Origin: Palsa-870 sp035937155
GTDB taxonomy: Bacteria; Chloroflexota; Dormibacteria; Dormibacterales; Dormibacteraceae
NCBI GenBank assembly: GCA_035937155.1
Contig: DASYVJ010000002.1
Coordinates: 1 to 47,785 of the forward strand
Length of the DNA stretch: 47,785 nucleotides
Direction of reading: 5' to 3'
This document shows positions 30,684 to 38,816 of the stretch, in pieces; positions within the stretch are counted from its first letter, which is position 1; the number at the start of each line of letters is the position of its first letter. The translations under genes and the position numbers were made by a program. The notes under the pieces were generated by a model, which was given only the letters and a program-made list of their open reading frames with translations, did no database searches and was not told the origin of the DNA.

Positions 30684-32352
30684 TCGCGCCCTGCTCAGCC
30701 GGCGTCAGCTTGTAGCTGGCCATCGGCGGAAGGTTCGCCAGCGCCTGGTGCACGTCGTCTTCGGTCGCGGCCGTAACAGAAAGCACGTAGCGATGGGTGC
30801 GGGGATCAACAACCGCCGGCGTATGGATCTCGATGGGTACAGTTGCCGCAACCCCGATGGGGGCGGCGGGCACGACCGCGACCGCGATGGCCACCTTCGG
30901 TGGGCGTGCAGCCGCATCGGCTCTCAACACCCGCCAGTGATAGACGCCGATCGCCGCGGCCACGATGATCACGGCAAGGTAGTGCCCGAAATCCAGGTTC
31001 CTGACGTCGCTGAGCCTTGGCTGCGCGCTGAAGACCTGCTGCAGCAAGGCGTTGAGCATGCCCACGCCGGCGGCGAGGATCACGAGGACGCTGACGAGCA
31101 GCGCGGCCCACACGTAAAGCCGGCGGCTGAGCGACTGGCGATCGGCTGCCCACGGCGATTGTCGCCAGTGAGCAAACCAGACCACCGCGCCCACGACCAG
31201 CAGGGTGATCCACAGGCTGACGGGGTCTCTCCAGTCGCCTGTCCTGACGCCGATGATCGGCGCCTCCAGCTGGTCGGCGAGCGTCCACAGCAGCCCGCCG
31301 GCGCCGACCCCCCAGGCGCCGAGCGAGACGAGGCACACAAGGTTTGTGTAAAGGCGGCGGATGCCCGCCTGGCGATCCGCCTCCTGGACGCCCGCATCCC
31401 TGGCGAGCCGGCGCCGCACGAGGAACCACGCCGTCCCGTACACGAGCGCCTGCGATGCCGGCGCGGCGAGCGCGCCGAGAATGTCGCCGGTGAAGCCGCT
31501 TGGATGATCCACCCCGATGACGCGAGCCAGGGCGTAGTACAGGATCTGGCTGGCGCCGACGAGAGCGATTGTGATGCCGACTGCGACGGCGATGAAGCCT
31601 TGCAGTGCACGCAGGGTGGAGTTGCGGTCGTCCGAGACGTGGTTTTGCCCGATCGTGCGCGCGTGGAAGCCCCACAGCAGAAGCCCGGCGAGGAACGCGG
31701 CGGCCGGGTCGCCCAGGTACCTGTAATCGCCCTGCGAGCTGCGAATGGCTTTGACCCACGCCAGCTCGATGAGGGCGCTGGCGCCATACAGCATCACCAG
31801 CAGGCCGACTAGCAGCGCGATGTACATGTACCAGCGCCGCAGCGTGGCGGATGCGGCGGACTCACCGACTGCTGCACGGTCGTGAGCAGCGATCCGGAAG
31901 TGGAAGGCCCAGATAGCCAGGAGGACGATGGCGACCCACGCGGCCTGATCGGTGGCGAGCCAGTCGCGGTTCGCGGGGCAGTTGTAGGTGTTCGGCAAGC
32001 ATGTGTCGATGAGCGGCCGCAGGAGGTCGCCCATGGTCATGGCCAGCGCGACCATCGCGCCGACGGAAGCTACGAGGCAGGCGACGTAGAGGTATAGGTG
32101 CCTTATCGCAGAGACCCGCTCGACCGGATCGCGCATCGCCAAGCGGCGCGCGAACCAGAAGTGCACGCCCCACACCGGCAGCGCGACCAGCGTCATCGCG
32201 GTGAAGCCGGCGAGCTGATTACGGATGTCCTGTGCGTTGGGGTTGTTGAAGGCGAATTGGAGGAGCGTGATGCCGAGCATGGAGAGCCCAACAGCGAGGA
32301 GAACCAGGCCTGCCGTGCTCACCAGGTACAGGTAGAGACGGCGGAGAATCAT
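30670..32352 (-). CDS. DUF5671 repeat membrane protein
   Basis: A 560-residue integral membrane protein built from six similar blocks of about 80-90 residues. Each block opens with an RRLYLY-like motif (LRRLYLYLVSTAG, IRHLYLYVACLV, LRRWYMYIALLV, LRALQGFIAVAV, IRRLYTNLVCLV, SRRLYVWAALLV). Each contains two membrane helices, the second carrying a WxxHxW/F-like motif (WGVHFWFARR, WAFHFRIAA, WGFHARTIG, WFAHWRQSP). This gives about 12 helices, arisen by internal duplication. A soluble C-terminal tail follows. Function is unknown. It overlaps DUF1684 downstream and is divergent from a Trm112-like gene. Confidence 0.8.
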   Translation of the reverse strand: MILRRLYLYLVSTAGLVLLAVGLSMLGITLLQFAFNNPNAQDIRNQLAGFTAMTLVALPVWGVHFWFARRLAMRDPVERVSAIRHLYLYVACLVASVGAMVALAMTMGDLLRPLIDTCLPNTYNCPANRDWLATDQAAWVAIVLLAIWAFHFRIAAHDRAAVGESAASATLRRWYMYIALLVGLLVMLYGASALIELAWVKAIRSSQGDYRYLGDPAAAFLAGLLLWGFHARTIGQNHVSDDRNSTLRALQGFIAVAVGITIALVGASQILYYALARVIGVDHPSGFTGDILGALAAPASQALVYGTAWFLVRRRLARDAGVQEADRQAGIRRLYTNLVCLVSLGAWGVGAGGLLWTLADQLEAPIIGVRTGDWRDPVSLWITLLVVGAVVWFAHWRQSPWAADRQSLSRRLYVWAALLVSVLVILAAGVGMLNALLQQVFSAQPRLSDVRNLDFGHYLAVIIVAAAIGVYHWRVLRADAAARPPKVAIAVAVVPAAPIGVAATVPIEIHTPAVVDPRTHRYVLSVTAATEDDVHQALANLPPMASYKLTPAEQGAIDGQ

Positions 32353-32378
32353 GGCCGAAACCGTACTACCATGCGCGG

Positions 32379-32552
32379 GTGATCTCTCAAGAACTGCTCG
32401 AAATCCTGGCGTGCCCGAAATGCCACACCAAAGTGGAATTCAAGGAGCCTGATCAGCTCCGCTGTCCGAACTGCAAGGTGCTCTATCCGATCGTCGACGG
32501 CATTCCAGTGATGCTGATCGAAGAAGCCAAGCCTGAGCAAAAACAAGACTGA
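32379..32552 (+). CDS. Trm112-like (UPF0434/YcaR) small zinc-ribbon protein
   Basis: A 57-residue protein read from GTG 32379. It has two cysteine pairs, CPKC and CPNC, about 20 residues apart, then the family signature YPIVDGIPVML. Trm112-domain proteins activate methyltransferases; free-standing bacterial ones are poorly understood. The start lies 26 nt from the divergent DUF5671 gene. Repeat copy C begins just after its stop. Confidence 0.85.
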   Translation: MISQELLEILACPKCHTKVEFKEPDQLRCPNCKVLYPIVDGIPVMLIEEAKPEQKQD

Positions 32553-32555
32553 CGT

Positions 32556-32611
32556 CCCCCCACCCGGCTGTGCCCTGCGGGCAGAGCCGACCTCCCCCTA
32601 GCGGAGGAGGT
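32556..32611 (+). repeat. Double-hairpin dispersed repeat, copy C
   Basis: CCCCCCACC, then an enlarged first hairpin (CGGCT-g-TGCCC / GGGCA-g-AGCCG), then ACCTCC.../...GGAGGT. It fills nearly the whole gap between the convergent Trm112-like and MarP-like genes. The final T is the first base of the MarP-like stop codon (TAA on the minus strand, 32611-32613). Confidence 0.82.
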
Positions 32612-33792
32612 TAAGCGGCGCAGGCGTACCGGCCGGTGTCCTTCGGCGACGGGTTGGTTTCTGCGTCCTTGATGTCGCCGGCGATCTCGGCGTCGGTCAG
32701 CGCGTAGGCCTGTGCGGGGTCGCCTGCTGACGTGGCAAACACCAGGCCCAGCACGCGTCCTTCCAGGTCGACCAGCGGGCCACCCGAGTTGCCCGGACGA
32801 ACGATCGCCTGGATGACGTAGATCTCGCGGGTGATGAGCTTAGAGTTGTAGATGTCGTAGCCCTGGGCGGGCACACGTCCATCGACCACGGCTGGGGATA
32901 CCTTCTCCGGCCCTCCTCCGGGATAGCCGATCACGGCTCCATTGGTGCCGCGGTCAGCAGGACCGAAGATCAGCGGCGCCGCCTTGAATTCAGGCACGTA
33001 AAGCACCGCAACGTCTCGCTCGGTGTCGAAGAAGACCACAGTCGCCTGCATCTCAGTTCCGCTTGGCGTGAGGATCGTGTGGGCGCTGGTGCCGGACACG
33101 ACGTGGGCGTTGGTGACGATGTAGCCGGTGGCGACCGGAAAGCCGCTTCCGGTCACCTGGCCTCCACAACCCAGGCTCGCTACCTTGACGACGGCCTGGG
33201 CCGCGTGCGTGACTCCCGGTTTGTCGACTGAGGCCGGGATCGGCAGGGGCGCTGGGAGCGCGGGTTCCAGGCCTGCGAAGACGGACGGGAAATAGACACC
33301 GGAGAGGATTCCTTCGACGCTGGCGAGGAAAGCCGGCGGTCGGGGCGCCAGGTTGTCGAGCGAGTGCAAGACGACCGACCTCTGGATCTGCTGCGCGATC
33401 TCGGCACTGGGTCCGCGCGAGAAGCTCAGCCCGAGGAACCAGCACATCATCAGCACCGCAACGACCGACAGGGCCGCACCGCCGATCGAGTCGGTCGCTG
33501 TGTGGACGCCGGCGCGGAGGATGCGGCGCCGGATCGGCTCGCCGGCGGCAAAGCCGATGCTGGAACCGAGGCTGCCGCCGATGACGAGCACGAGCGCTGC
33601 GCCCAGCGGACGGGCCGCCGGGTTGTGAATCTCGAGGTAGTTGAGCACAGGCGTCGCCGCGGTCGCGCCCAACAGCACGCCAATCACAAGGCCCGCGTAC
33701 TGAGCTGCTGACAGCCAGAATCCGCGCCTGTAGCCGTTCGCGAGCCCGATCAGAGTCGCGGCCAGGATCACTATGTCGAGGAGGTCCAACAC
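32611..33792 (-). CDS. MarP-like membrane serine protease (CvpA + trypsin domains)
   Basis: A 393-residue protein with four N-terminal transmembrane helices (CvpA/colicin V production domain, residues about 1-125) and an exported chymotrypsin-fold protease. The catalytic triad is visible: His230 (TNAHVV), Asp260 (ERDVAVL) and Ser336 (RPGNSGGP). Cys209 and Cys391 sit where the M. tuberculosis acid-resistance protease MarP has its activating disulfide. A role in envelope stress or acid tolerance is inferred from that relationship. It begins at GTG 33792 and its stop touches repeat copy C. Confidence 0.88.
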   Translation of the reverse strand: MLDLLDIVILAATLIGLANGYRRGFWLSAAQYAGLVIGVLLGATAATPVLNYLEIHNPAARPLGAALVLVIGGSLGSSIGFAAGEPIRRRILRAGVHTATDSIGGAALSVVAVLMMCWFLGLSFSRGPSAEIAQQIQRSVVLHSLDNLAPRPPAFLASVEGILSGVYFPSVFAGLEPALPAPLPIPASVDKPGVTHAAQAVVKVASLGCGGQVTGSGFPVATGYIVTNAHVVSGTSAHTILTPSGTEMQATVVFFDTERDVAVLYVPEFKAAPLIFGPADRGTNGAVIGYPGGGPEKVSPAVVDGRVPAQGYDIYNSKLITREIYVIQAIVRPGNSGGPLVDLEGRVLGLVFATSAGDPAQAYALTDAEIAGDIKDAETNPSPKDTGRYACAA

Positions 33793-33860
33793 TCTCAGCC
33801 TACTAACAAGCTAGGCACGTCCACGTTCATCGGCCTCGTGGTTTGCCGATAATTGCAGGC

Positions 33861-34043
33861 GTGGTGTTTCTAGCTGGCGAGTGGGTGCCGGCCTGGTTTG
33901 CGATGAGCGTCACCTTCCTGGTCGCCTTCCTTGGTGTGATCGGGCTTGGTTGGTGGGTTCTGCGAGGCGACAGGCTGAACCGCGCCGCGGAAGAGGCTGC
34001 CGACCAAACAGTCCCAGAGTCCCCCAACGAGGCTCACCACTAA
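33861..34043 (+). CDS. Small single-TM protein, 60 aa
   Basis: Begins MVFLAGEWVPAWFAMSVTF, one or two hydrophobic stretches through residue 34, then an acidic soluble tail ending PNEAHH. GTG 33861 is preceded at 7 nt by GATAAT (33848-33853), a near-consensus -10, so a leaderless start is likely. TTG 33843 opens the same frame but lies upstream of that box. No family is recognised. It is convergent with ctaD and is followed by repeat copy D. Confidence 0.6.
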   Translation: MVFLAGEWVPAWFAMSVTFLVAFLGVIGLGWWVLRGDRLNRAAEEAADQTVPESPNEAHH

Positions 34044-34052
34044 GGGGTAAAT

Positions 34053-34098
34053 ACCTCCCCCGCAGGGGGAGGTCGGCGCAAAAGCGCCGGGTGGGGGG
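34053..34098 (-). repeat. Double-hairpin dispersed repeat, copy D (inverted)
   Basis: On the plus strand: ACCTCCCCC-TGC-GGGGGAGGT type stem, then GGCGC-AAAA-GCGCC, then GGGTGGGGGG. It is the reverse complement of the other copies' layout. It starts 9 nt after the TAA of the small protein gene and lies between that gene and the convergent ctaD. Confidence 0.85.
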
Positions 34099-34146
34099 AT
34101 GCGGCCCAGGTACCCTACTCGCAGAGAGCCCCGACCCAGCCCAGGA

Positions 34147-35826
34147 CTAGACCTTGACCGGCTCCGGTTCAGGTTCAGGTTCAGGTTCAGGTTCAGGCTT
34201 GACTTCTCCCGATTCATGCAGGTCGCGCAGCGGCATGTAGCTGTGCACCGGCGGCACTCGCTCGAAGTTGTACGGCGGCGGCGGCGATGTCGTCGCCCAT
34301 TCGAGCGTGTTGCCTCCCCAGGGGTCGTCGCCCGCGATCTCCCCGCCGTGCCAGCTCCGCACCACGTTGATCAGGAACAGCAGCACCGAGAAGGCGATGA
34401 GGAATGACGAGATGGTGATGATCATGTTGGTCGTGCCCCACGCCGGGTTGGCGTAGGTCGCGATGCGCCGGGGCATGCCCTCGAGCCCGAGGGTGTGCAT
34501 GATCAGGAAGGTTCCGTTGAACCCGATGAACAGCGTCCAGAAGTTCCACTCGCCGAGGGTGCGGCTGAGCATGCGCCCGGTGATTTTCGGGAACCAGTAG
34601 TAAAGGCCGGCGAAGATCGTGAACACGCTACCGCCGAACAGCACGTAGTGAAGGTGGGCGACCACGTAGTAGGACTGGTGCAGCTGCGTGTCCACGGGGA
34701 CTGACGCGAGGTACACGCCGGTGATGCCGCCGATCAGGAACGTGGCGAGGAATCCCCAAGCGAACTTCATCGGCACCGTGAATTCGACTGAGCCCCACCA
34801 TGTCGTCGCGATCCAGTTGAAGAACTTGATGCCGGTCGGCACCGCGATCAGCATCGTCATTAACATGAAAAAGCCCTCTACATAGGTGTTCATGCCGACG
34901 GTGAACATGTGGTGCGCCCACACCGTCATCGACAGGAACACGATGCCGAAGAGCGCCGCGACCATCGTCATGTAGCCGAAGATCGGCTTGCGGGCGAAGA
35001 CCGGGATGATCTCCGAGATCATGCCGAAGCCGGGCAAGATCATGATGTAGACCTCGGGGTGACCGAAGAACCAGAACAGGTGCTGGTACAGGACCGGGCG
35101 GCCCTGGGTCGTGAAGAACTGGGTGCCCAGCTGGCGGTCGAACTCGACGAGGATCATCGCCGCCGCCAGCGGCGCGCCCACAACGAGCAGCAGGATCGAG
35201 GTGGAGATCTGCGCCCACACGAACAGAGGCAGTCGGGTCAGCTTCATGCCTGGCGCTCGGAGGGCGACGATTGTGGTGAGGAAGTTGGTCGAGGCCATGA
35301 TCCCGCTGATCGCCCAGACGATGAGGCTCATCGCCCAGAAGTCGACCCCGAGGCTTTTCGCCTGGTATGCCTTCTCGGTCAGGGGCGCATAGCCGGTCCA
35401 GCCCGCGTCGAGTGCGCCGCCGCTGAAGAACCCGCTGTAGTACAGGATGATCGAGACCGGCACGAGCCAGAAGCCGAGCAGGTTCACGCGGGGGAAGGCC
35501 ATGTCGCGGGCGCCGATCATGATCGGGACCATGTAGTTGGCGATCCCGGTGAGGAAGATGGTGACGAAGAAGAAGATCATCGTCACGCCGTGCGCCGAGA
35601 TCATCTGGTTGTAGGTCTCGTGGTCGACGATGGACAGGTTGGGCTGTGACAGCTGCAGCCGGATGATCAGCGCGAAGATGCCGCCGATCACGAAGCTCAG
35701 GATGCCTGTGACCATGTACATGATCCCGATCAGCTTGTGATCGGTCGTCGTCAGCCACAGGCTGATCGGCTTGAAGAATGTGTCGTCGTATGCCTTCGGG
35801 CGGGGCAGGACTGTCGTGGCTGCCAT
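34147..35826 (-). CDS. ctaD: Cytochrome c oxidase subunit I
   Basis: A 559-residue heme-copper oxidase catalytic subunit with 12 membrane helices that reduces O2 to water and pumps protons. Key elements: the low-spin heme His in SAHGVTMIFFF, the CuB/cross-linked Tyr helix WFFGHPEVYIMILPGFG, the two CuB His in WAHHMFTVG, and the heme ligands in VVAHLHYVLFGG. The C-terminal tail is a Glu-Pro repeat encoded by five GGTTCA units. It follows ctaC on the same strand by 27 nt. The sequence cannot settle cytochrome c versus quinol use, but the CuA subunit next door favours cytochrome c or a cupredoxin donor. Confidence 0.97.
   Translation of the reverse strand: MAATTVLPRPKAYDDTFFKPISLWLTTTDHKLIGIMYMVTGILSFVIGGIFALIIRLQLSQPNLSIVDHETYNQMISAHGVTMIFFFVTIFLTGIANYMVPIMIGARDMAFPRVNLLGFWLVPVSIILYYSGFFSGGALDAGWTGYAPLTEKAYQAKSLGVDFWAMSLIVWAISGIMASTNFLTTIVALRAPGMKLTRLPLFVWAQISTSILLLVVGAPLAAAMILVEFDRQLGTQFFTTQGRPVLYQHLFWFFGHPEVYIMILPGFGMISEIIPVFARKPIFGYMTMVAALFGIVFLSMTVWAHHMFTVGMNTYVEGFFMLMTMLIAVPTGIKFFNWIATTWWGSVEFTVPMKFAWGFLATFLIGGITGVYLASVPVDTQLHQSYYVVAHLHYVLFGGSVFTIFAGLYYWFPKITGRMLSRTLGEWNFWTLFIGFNGTFLIMHTLGLEGMPRRIATYANPAWGTTNMIITISSFLIAFSVLLFLINVVRSWHGGEIAGDDPWGGNTLEWATTSPPPPYNFERVPPVHSYMPLRDLHESGEVKPEPEPEPEPEPEPVKV
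34166..34195 (-). repeat. Hexanucleotide tandem repeat at the ctaD 3' end
   Basis: Five perfect GGTTCA units on the plus strand, encoding Glu-Pro repeats (EPEPEPEPEP) in the CtaD tail on the minus strand. Six-base units change tail length without shifting the frame. Confidence 0.9.
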
Positions 35827-35853
35827 CTGATACCTATCCTAACTCGGGGTTGG

Positions 35854-36657
35854 TCATGGGCTGGGTGACGGGGAGTGAGACGGAGACGGCGCGGGCGAGG
35901 CGTGCTGAGCCTTCAGCTGGGTTAGCACCCACTGGTCGTAGTCGGCCTGGTCCATCGCCTGCACGATGATCTGCATCGTGCTGTGCCCGGCCCCGCACAG
36001 CTCGGCGCACTCTCCGCGCCAGGTGCCGGTTTGGGTGATCTTCAGCCACGAGAAGTTGTCGTAACCGGGTACGGCGTCCGTCTTCCCGGAGATGGCCGGC
36101 ACCCACCATGAGTGGATGACGTCCGTGCCCTGGAACTGCAGCTTCACCAGCGTGTTGACGGGGACCACGAAGGGCACCACGTCGCTCACGAGGCTGCCTT
36201 CCTGGTGCACCACAACGCCGTTTTCATAGCTGTAGTTCCAACCGAACTGATGGCCGCTGACGATGACCTTCATCTGCTGGTTGTTGATCGGCTGGAAATC
36301 CTTCTGGAGCTCGACAAAGCTGTAGACAGCGATCGCGAGCACCACAGCGAGCGGGGCCAGCGTCCACGCGATCTCGAGGCCGGTGTGGCCGTGAATCTGC
36401 GGCGGGACGTAACCCACCGGCTGTCGCGACCGCCGGTAGCGGAGGACGACCCACAGCAGCGCCACTTCGACGCCGATGAAGATGATGATCGCCGGGATCG
36501 AGATCCCGATGTAGAGGTCGTAGATGCCCTGCCCGTTGGGCGAGACCGGCGCCGGGAAGATTGGGGAGATGCCCCCCAGGCCTCCGCAGGAGCTGAGCAG
36601 GAATGCGGCGGCCACAAGACCTAGCGCTGTCATGGGCGCGCGAGCGCGTGCTGCCAC
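35854..36657 (-). CDS. ctaC: Cytochrome c oxidase subunit II (CuA), lipoprotein type
   Basis: A 267-residue subunit with a lipobox (FLLSSCGG, Cys25), two membrane helices and an exported cupredoxin domain. The CuA ligands are present: His in TDVIHSWWVPAISGK and CAELCGAGHSTM. There is no fused cytochrome c domain. The C-terminus is a Pro-Ser tract (SPAPSPSHSPSPSP). GTG 36657 is preceded at 7 nt by TATACT (36665-36670, minus strand), suggesting a leaderless transcript; ATG 36633 is the alternative and would shorten the signal peptide n-region. Confidence 0.95.
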   Translation of the reverse strand: MAARARAPMTALGLVAAAFLLSSCGGLGGISPIFPAPVSPNGQGIYDLYIGISIPAIIIFIGVEVALLWVVLRYRRSRQPVGYVPPQIHGHTGLEIAWTLAPLAVVLAIAVYSFVELQKDFQPINNQQMKVIVSGHQFGWNYSYENGVVVHQEGSLVSDVVPFVVPVNTLVKLQFQGTDVIHSWWVPAISGKTDAVPGYDNFSWLKITQTGTWRGECAELCGAGHSTMQIIVQAMDQADYDQWVLTQLKAQHASPAPSPSHSPSPSP

Positions 36658-36664
36658 GGCGGTC

Positions 36665-36722
36665 AGTATATCGATGCCGGGAAAGGGGGCCCCAGAGCCC
36701 GAGTCGTGGCCTGAGATAGAAT
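36665..36722. promoter_or_regulatory. Divergent -10 boxes between ctaC and subunit IV
   Basis: TATACT (36665-36670, minus strand) faces ctaC and TAGAAT (36717-36722, plus strand) faces the subunit IV gene. Neither has a convincing -35. The 77-nt gap holds both promoters of the split oxidase locus. Confidence 0.5.
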
Positions 36723-36734
36723 CCGGAATCGACT

Positions 36735-37229
36735 GTGGCGGTAGCTAACAAGCCTCGATACGTTGACGTGTCGAACCCTGCCCTGACCGTCGATTGCCCA
36801 CGGTGCGGCTTGAAGACGGCCCGCTTTCTCGACCACTGCCGCAACTGTGGCTACAAGCTGTGGCCTTCGAGCCACATGGCGTCGGCCGCGTTCAAGGCGT
36901 GGCAGGCGGTCGACCCTGCGCGGAGGTCGGAGGTGTCTCGATTCGATATGGAGTACCCGGACCATGTCGAGGTCGTCGTCGACTACGAAGCTCGGGCGCA
37001 CCAGCTGGGCATCCACCTCTCCCCGTCCAGCAACTGGCCGTTCGTCATCTGCTTCGGCGGCCTGTTCCTGGCGCTCGCCGCGATCCCGTTCCCGGCGACC
37101 GTCCGCATCGTGCTCGCCGTGATCGGCGCGGTGATCTTCCTCTGGGGGATCGTTGGTTGGGTCGTGATCGAGGACACGAAGATGTACCCGAGCGACAGCT
37201 CAGAACCTAAGGGCGAGGTGCATCACTGA
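36735..37229 (+). CDS. Putative cytochrome c oxidase subunit IV-like protein with zinc ribbon
   Basis: A 164-residue protein. Its N-terminus has a zinc ribbon made of CPRC and CRNC (residues about 21-38), followed by a soluble region and two membrane helices (about 96-140), ending GWVVIEDTKMYPSD. The two-helix end next to ctaE resembles small subunit IV proteins of actinobacterial and Chloroflexota oxidases; the N-terminal zinc ribbon is an unusual addition. The stop overlaps the ctaE start by one base. Assignment rests mainly on position. Confidence 0.6.
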   Translation: MAVANKPRYVDVSNPALTVDCPRCGLKTARFLDHCRNCGYKLWPSSHMASAAFKAWQAVDPARRSEVSRFDMEYPDHVEVVVDYEARAHQLGIHLSPSSNWPFVICFGGLFLALAAIPFPATVRIVLAVIGAVIFLWGIVGWVVIEDTKMYPSDSSEPKGEVHH

Positions 37230-37855
37230 TGGCCGTCGCCGTAATGCGCCCCGAAACGCAGCCGCAGTACCCGGCAATCAAGCCCGGAATGATGGGCATG
37301 TACATCTTCCTGGCGTCCGAGGTCATGTTCTTCGGCAGCCTGTTCGCGGTGTACTTCTACCTTTACGGGTCACACCTGGTCTGGCCCCCGCCACCGCCGA
37401 GCAACTCCTCCGAGTTCTATGTTGCGGTGTGGCCGATCCCTGTCATCAACACGATCCTCCTGTTCTCCAGCGCCTTCACGTGCCACTTCGGGCTGGAAGG
37501 CATCAGGCATGGCAATCGGCGCAGATTCTTCACGCTGTGGACCGCGACCATCCTCCTGGGCCTCGCCTTCGAGTTTGGCCAGCTGTATGAGTTCATCAAT
37601 GCGTTTGGGCGTGGACTGAACCTGACCGCGAACACATTCGCGAGCGCCTTTTTCATCATGACCGGCTTCCACGGAGCCCACGTGCTCGGCGGCCTGATCC
37701 TCCTGGCCTTGATCCTTTATCGGGCGTCCAAGGGCCAGTTCTCATCCCAGCATCACGTGGGAGTCGCCGCCGTCACGCTGTACTGGCACTTCGTGGACGT
37801 CGTCTGGTTCTTCCTGTTCGCCATCCTTTATGTCGGAGTCGCTCTGTTCCGATGA
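37229..37855 (+). CDS. ctaE: Cytochrome c oxidase subunit III
   Basis: A 208-residue protein with five membrane helices. KPGMMGMYIFLASEVMFFGSLF (residues about 14-35), FHGAHVLGGL and WHFVDVVWFFLF are subunit III hallmarks. The Glu of LASEVMFF is the conserved membrane acidic residue. It overlaps both neighbours, giving a coupled subunit IV-ctaE-cupredoxin unit. Confidence 0.95.
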   Translation: MAVAVMRPETQPQYPAIKPGMMGMYIFLASEVMFFGSLFAVYFYLYGSHLVWPPPPPSNSSEFYVAVWPIPVINTILLFSSAFTCHFGLEGIRHGNRRRFFTLWTATILLGLAFEFGQLYEFINAFGRGLNLTANTFASAFFIMTGFHGAHVLGGLILLALILYRASKGQFSSQHHVGVAAVTLYWHFVDVVWFFLFAILYVGVALFR

Positions 37856-38211
37856 AAGCTTTGGCGATGGCCGTCGCAGCGGTAGCTCTTCTCGCCGGAT
37901 GTGGCGGCAGCACCACGGCTCAGCCGGCCGGGTCGATCAAGGTGACCATGTCCGAATTCAAGTTCGACCCCGCGACGATCAGCGCCCCGAGCGGCAAAGT
38001 CGTGTTCTACCTCGTGAATGCGGGCACGACCTCACACGACCTGATCATTCGCGACAGCTCGAACAACCGGGTCAGCGGCAGCGAGCTCGTCTCGGCGGGT
38101 GACGCCGTCGTCTTCAACGTGGATACCATCCCGGCCGGTACCTACACGATCTTCTGCGACCAGTCCGGGCACGAAGCTTCCGGCATGAAAGGGACCCTGA
38201 CGATCTCCTAG
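37852..38211 (+). CDS. Cupredoxin (plastocyanin-like) lipoprotein
   Basis: A 119-residue exported copper protein. A lipobox (LLAGCGG) is followed by a cupredoxin fold with likely copper ligands: His in TTSHDLIIRD, then Cys, His and Met in FCDQSGHEASGM. ATG 37852 overlaps the ctaE stop (ATGA). A cupredoxin translated with oxidase subunits could be the electron donor to CuA or could carry copper. Its stop codon shares CTAG with the stop of the convergent FKBP gene. Confidence 0.88.
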   Translation: MKALAMAVAAVALLAGCGGSTTAQPAGSIKVTMSEFKFDPATISAPSGKVVFYLVNAGTTSHDLIIRDSSNNRVSGSELVSAGDAVVFNVDTIPAGTYTIFCDQSGHEASGMKGTLTIS

Positions 38212-38816
38212 TGTGTCGGGCTCGGCGACGGGCTGGGTGACGGTGACGGACTGGGTGGCGGGCTCGGTGACGGGCTAGGTCCGGGAGCGACGCTCAGCAG
38301 CTCGACCTGGAAGATCAGCGTTGCGTTGGGCGGGATGATCACGGTCCCCGTGGTTTGATCGGTCTGGCCCGCGGCGCCGTAGGCGAGCGCCGCCGGGATG
38401 ATCAGCTTGCGTTTGCCGCCAACCTTCATGCCGGGGATCCCTTCGTCCCAACCGGCGATAACCTGGCCGCGGCCGATCTGCAACGTGAACGGGTTCCGGC
38501 CCGGCTGTCGGCTGGTGTCAAAGATCTTTCCGCTCGAAAACCAGCCCGTGTACTGCACCGTGACATTCATGCCACTCTGCGCCACGGCGCCGGACCCGAC
38601 CGTGAGGTCGATGTACTTGAGGCCATCCGGGAACGTGATCACCGGCAGACCTGCGCCGGCGTTGAAATCGTCGGTTCCAGGCGACGGGCTGGGGGTGGCG
38701 GTGGGGCCGGGGCTTTCGTTGGCGACCGGGCCCGCACTGATGTAGGGATCGGAGTACCCACACGCCGCCACCAGCAGGGCGGTGAGCGGAATGACGGCTA
38801 GGAGCAGCCTCCTCAC
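38208..38816 (-). CDS. FKBP-type peptidyl-prolyl isomerase, lipoprotein
   Basis: A 202-residue exported proline isomerase. GTG 38816 overlaps the upstream cyclophilin stop (GTGA) and directly precedes a lipoprotein signal (LTALLVAACGYSD). The FKBP domain shows VTVQYTGWFSSGKIFDTS, QVIAGWDEGIPGMKVGGKR and LAYGAAGQ. The C-terminus is a Pro-Ser repeat tail of about 28 residues. A longer open frame upstream is the antisense-free overlap with the cyclophilin gene and lacks a signal. Likely helps fold secreted proteins. Confidence 0.9.
   Translation of the reverse strand: MRRLLLAVIPLTALLVAACGYSDPYISAGPVANESPGPTATPSPSPGTDDFNAGAGLPVITFPDGLKYIDLTVGSGAVAQSGMNVTVQYTGWFSSGKIFDTSRQPGRNPFTLQIGRGQVIAGWDEGIPGMKVGGKRKLIIPAALAYGAAGQTDQTTGTVIIPPNATLIFQVELLSVAPGPSPSPSPPPSPSPSPSPSPSPTH

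Noticed and set aside
35854..36624. Long plus-strand ORFs antisense to ctaC and ctaD
   Set aside because: High GC codon bias opens the antisense frame; the products are unlike proteins and rich in Asp/His/Arg.
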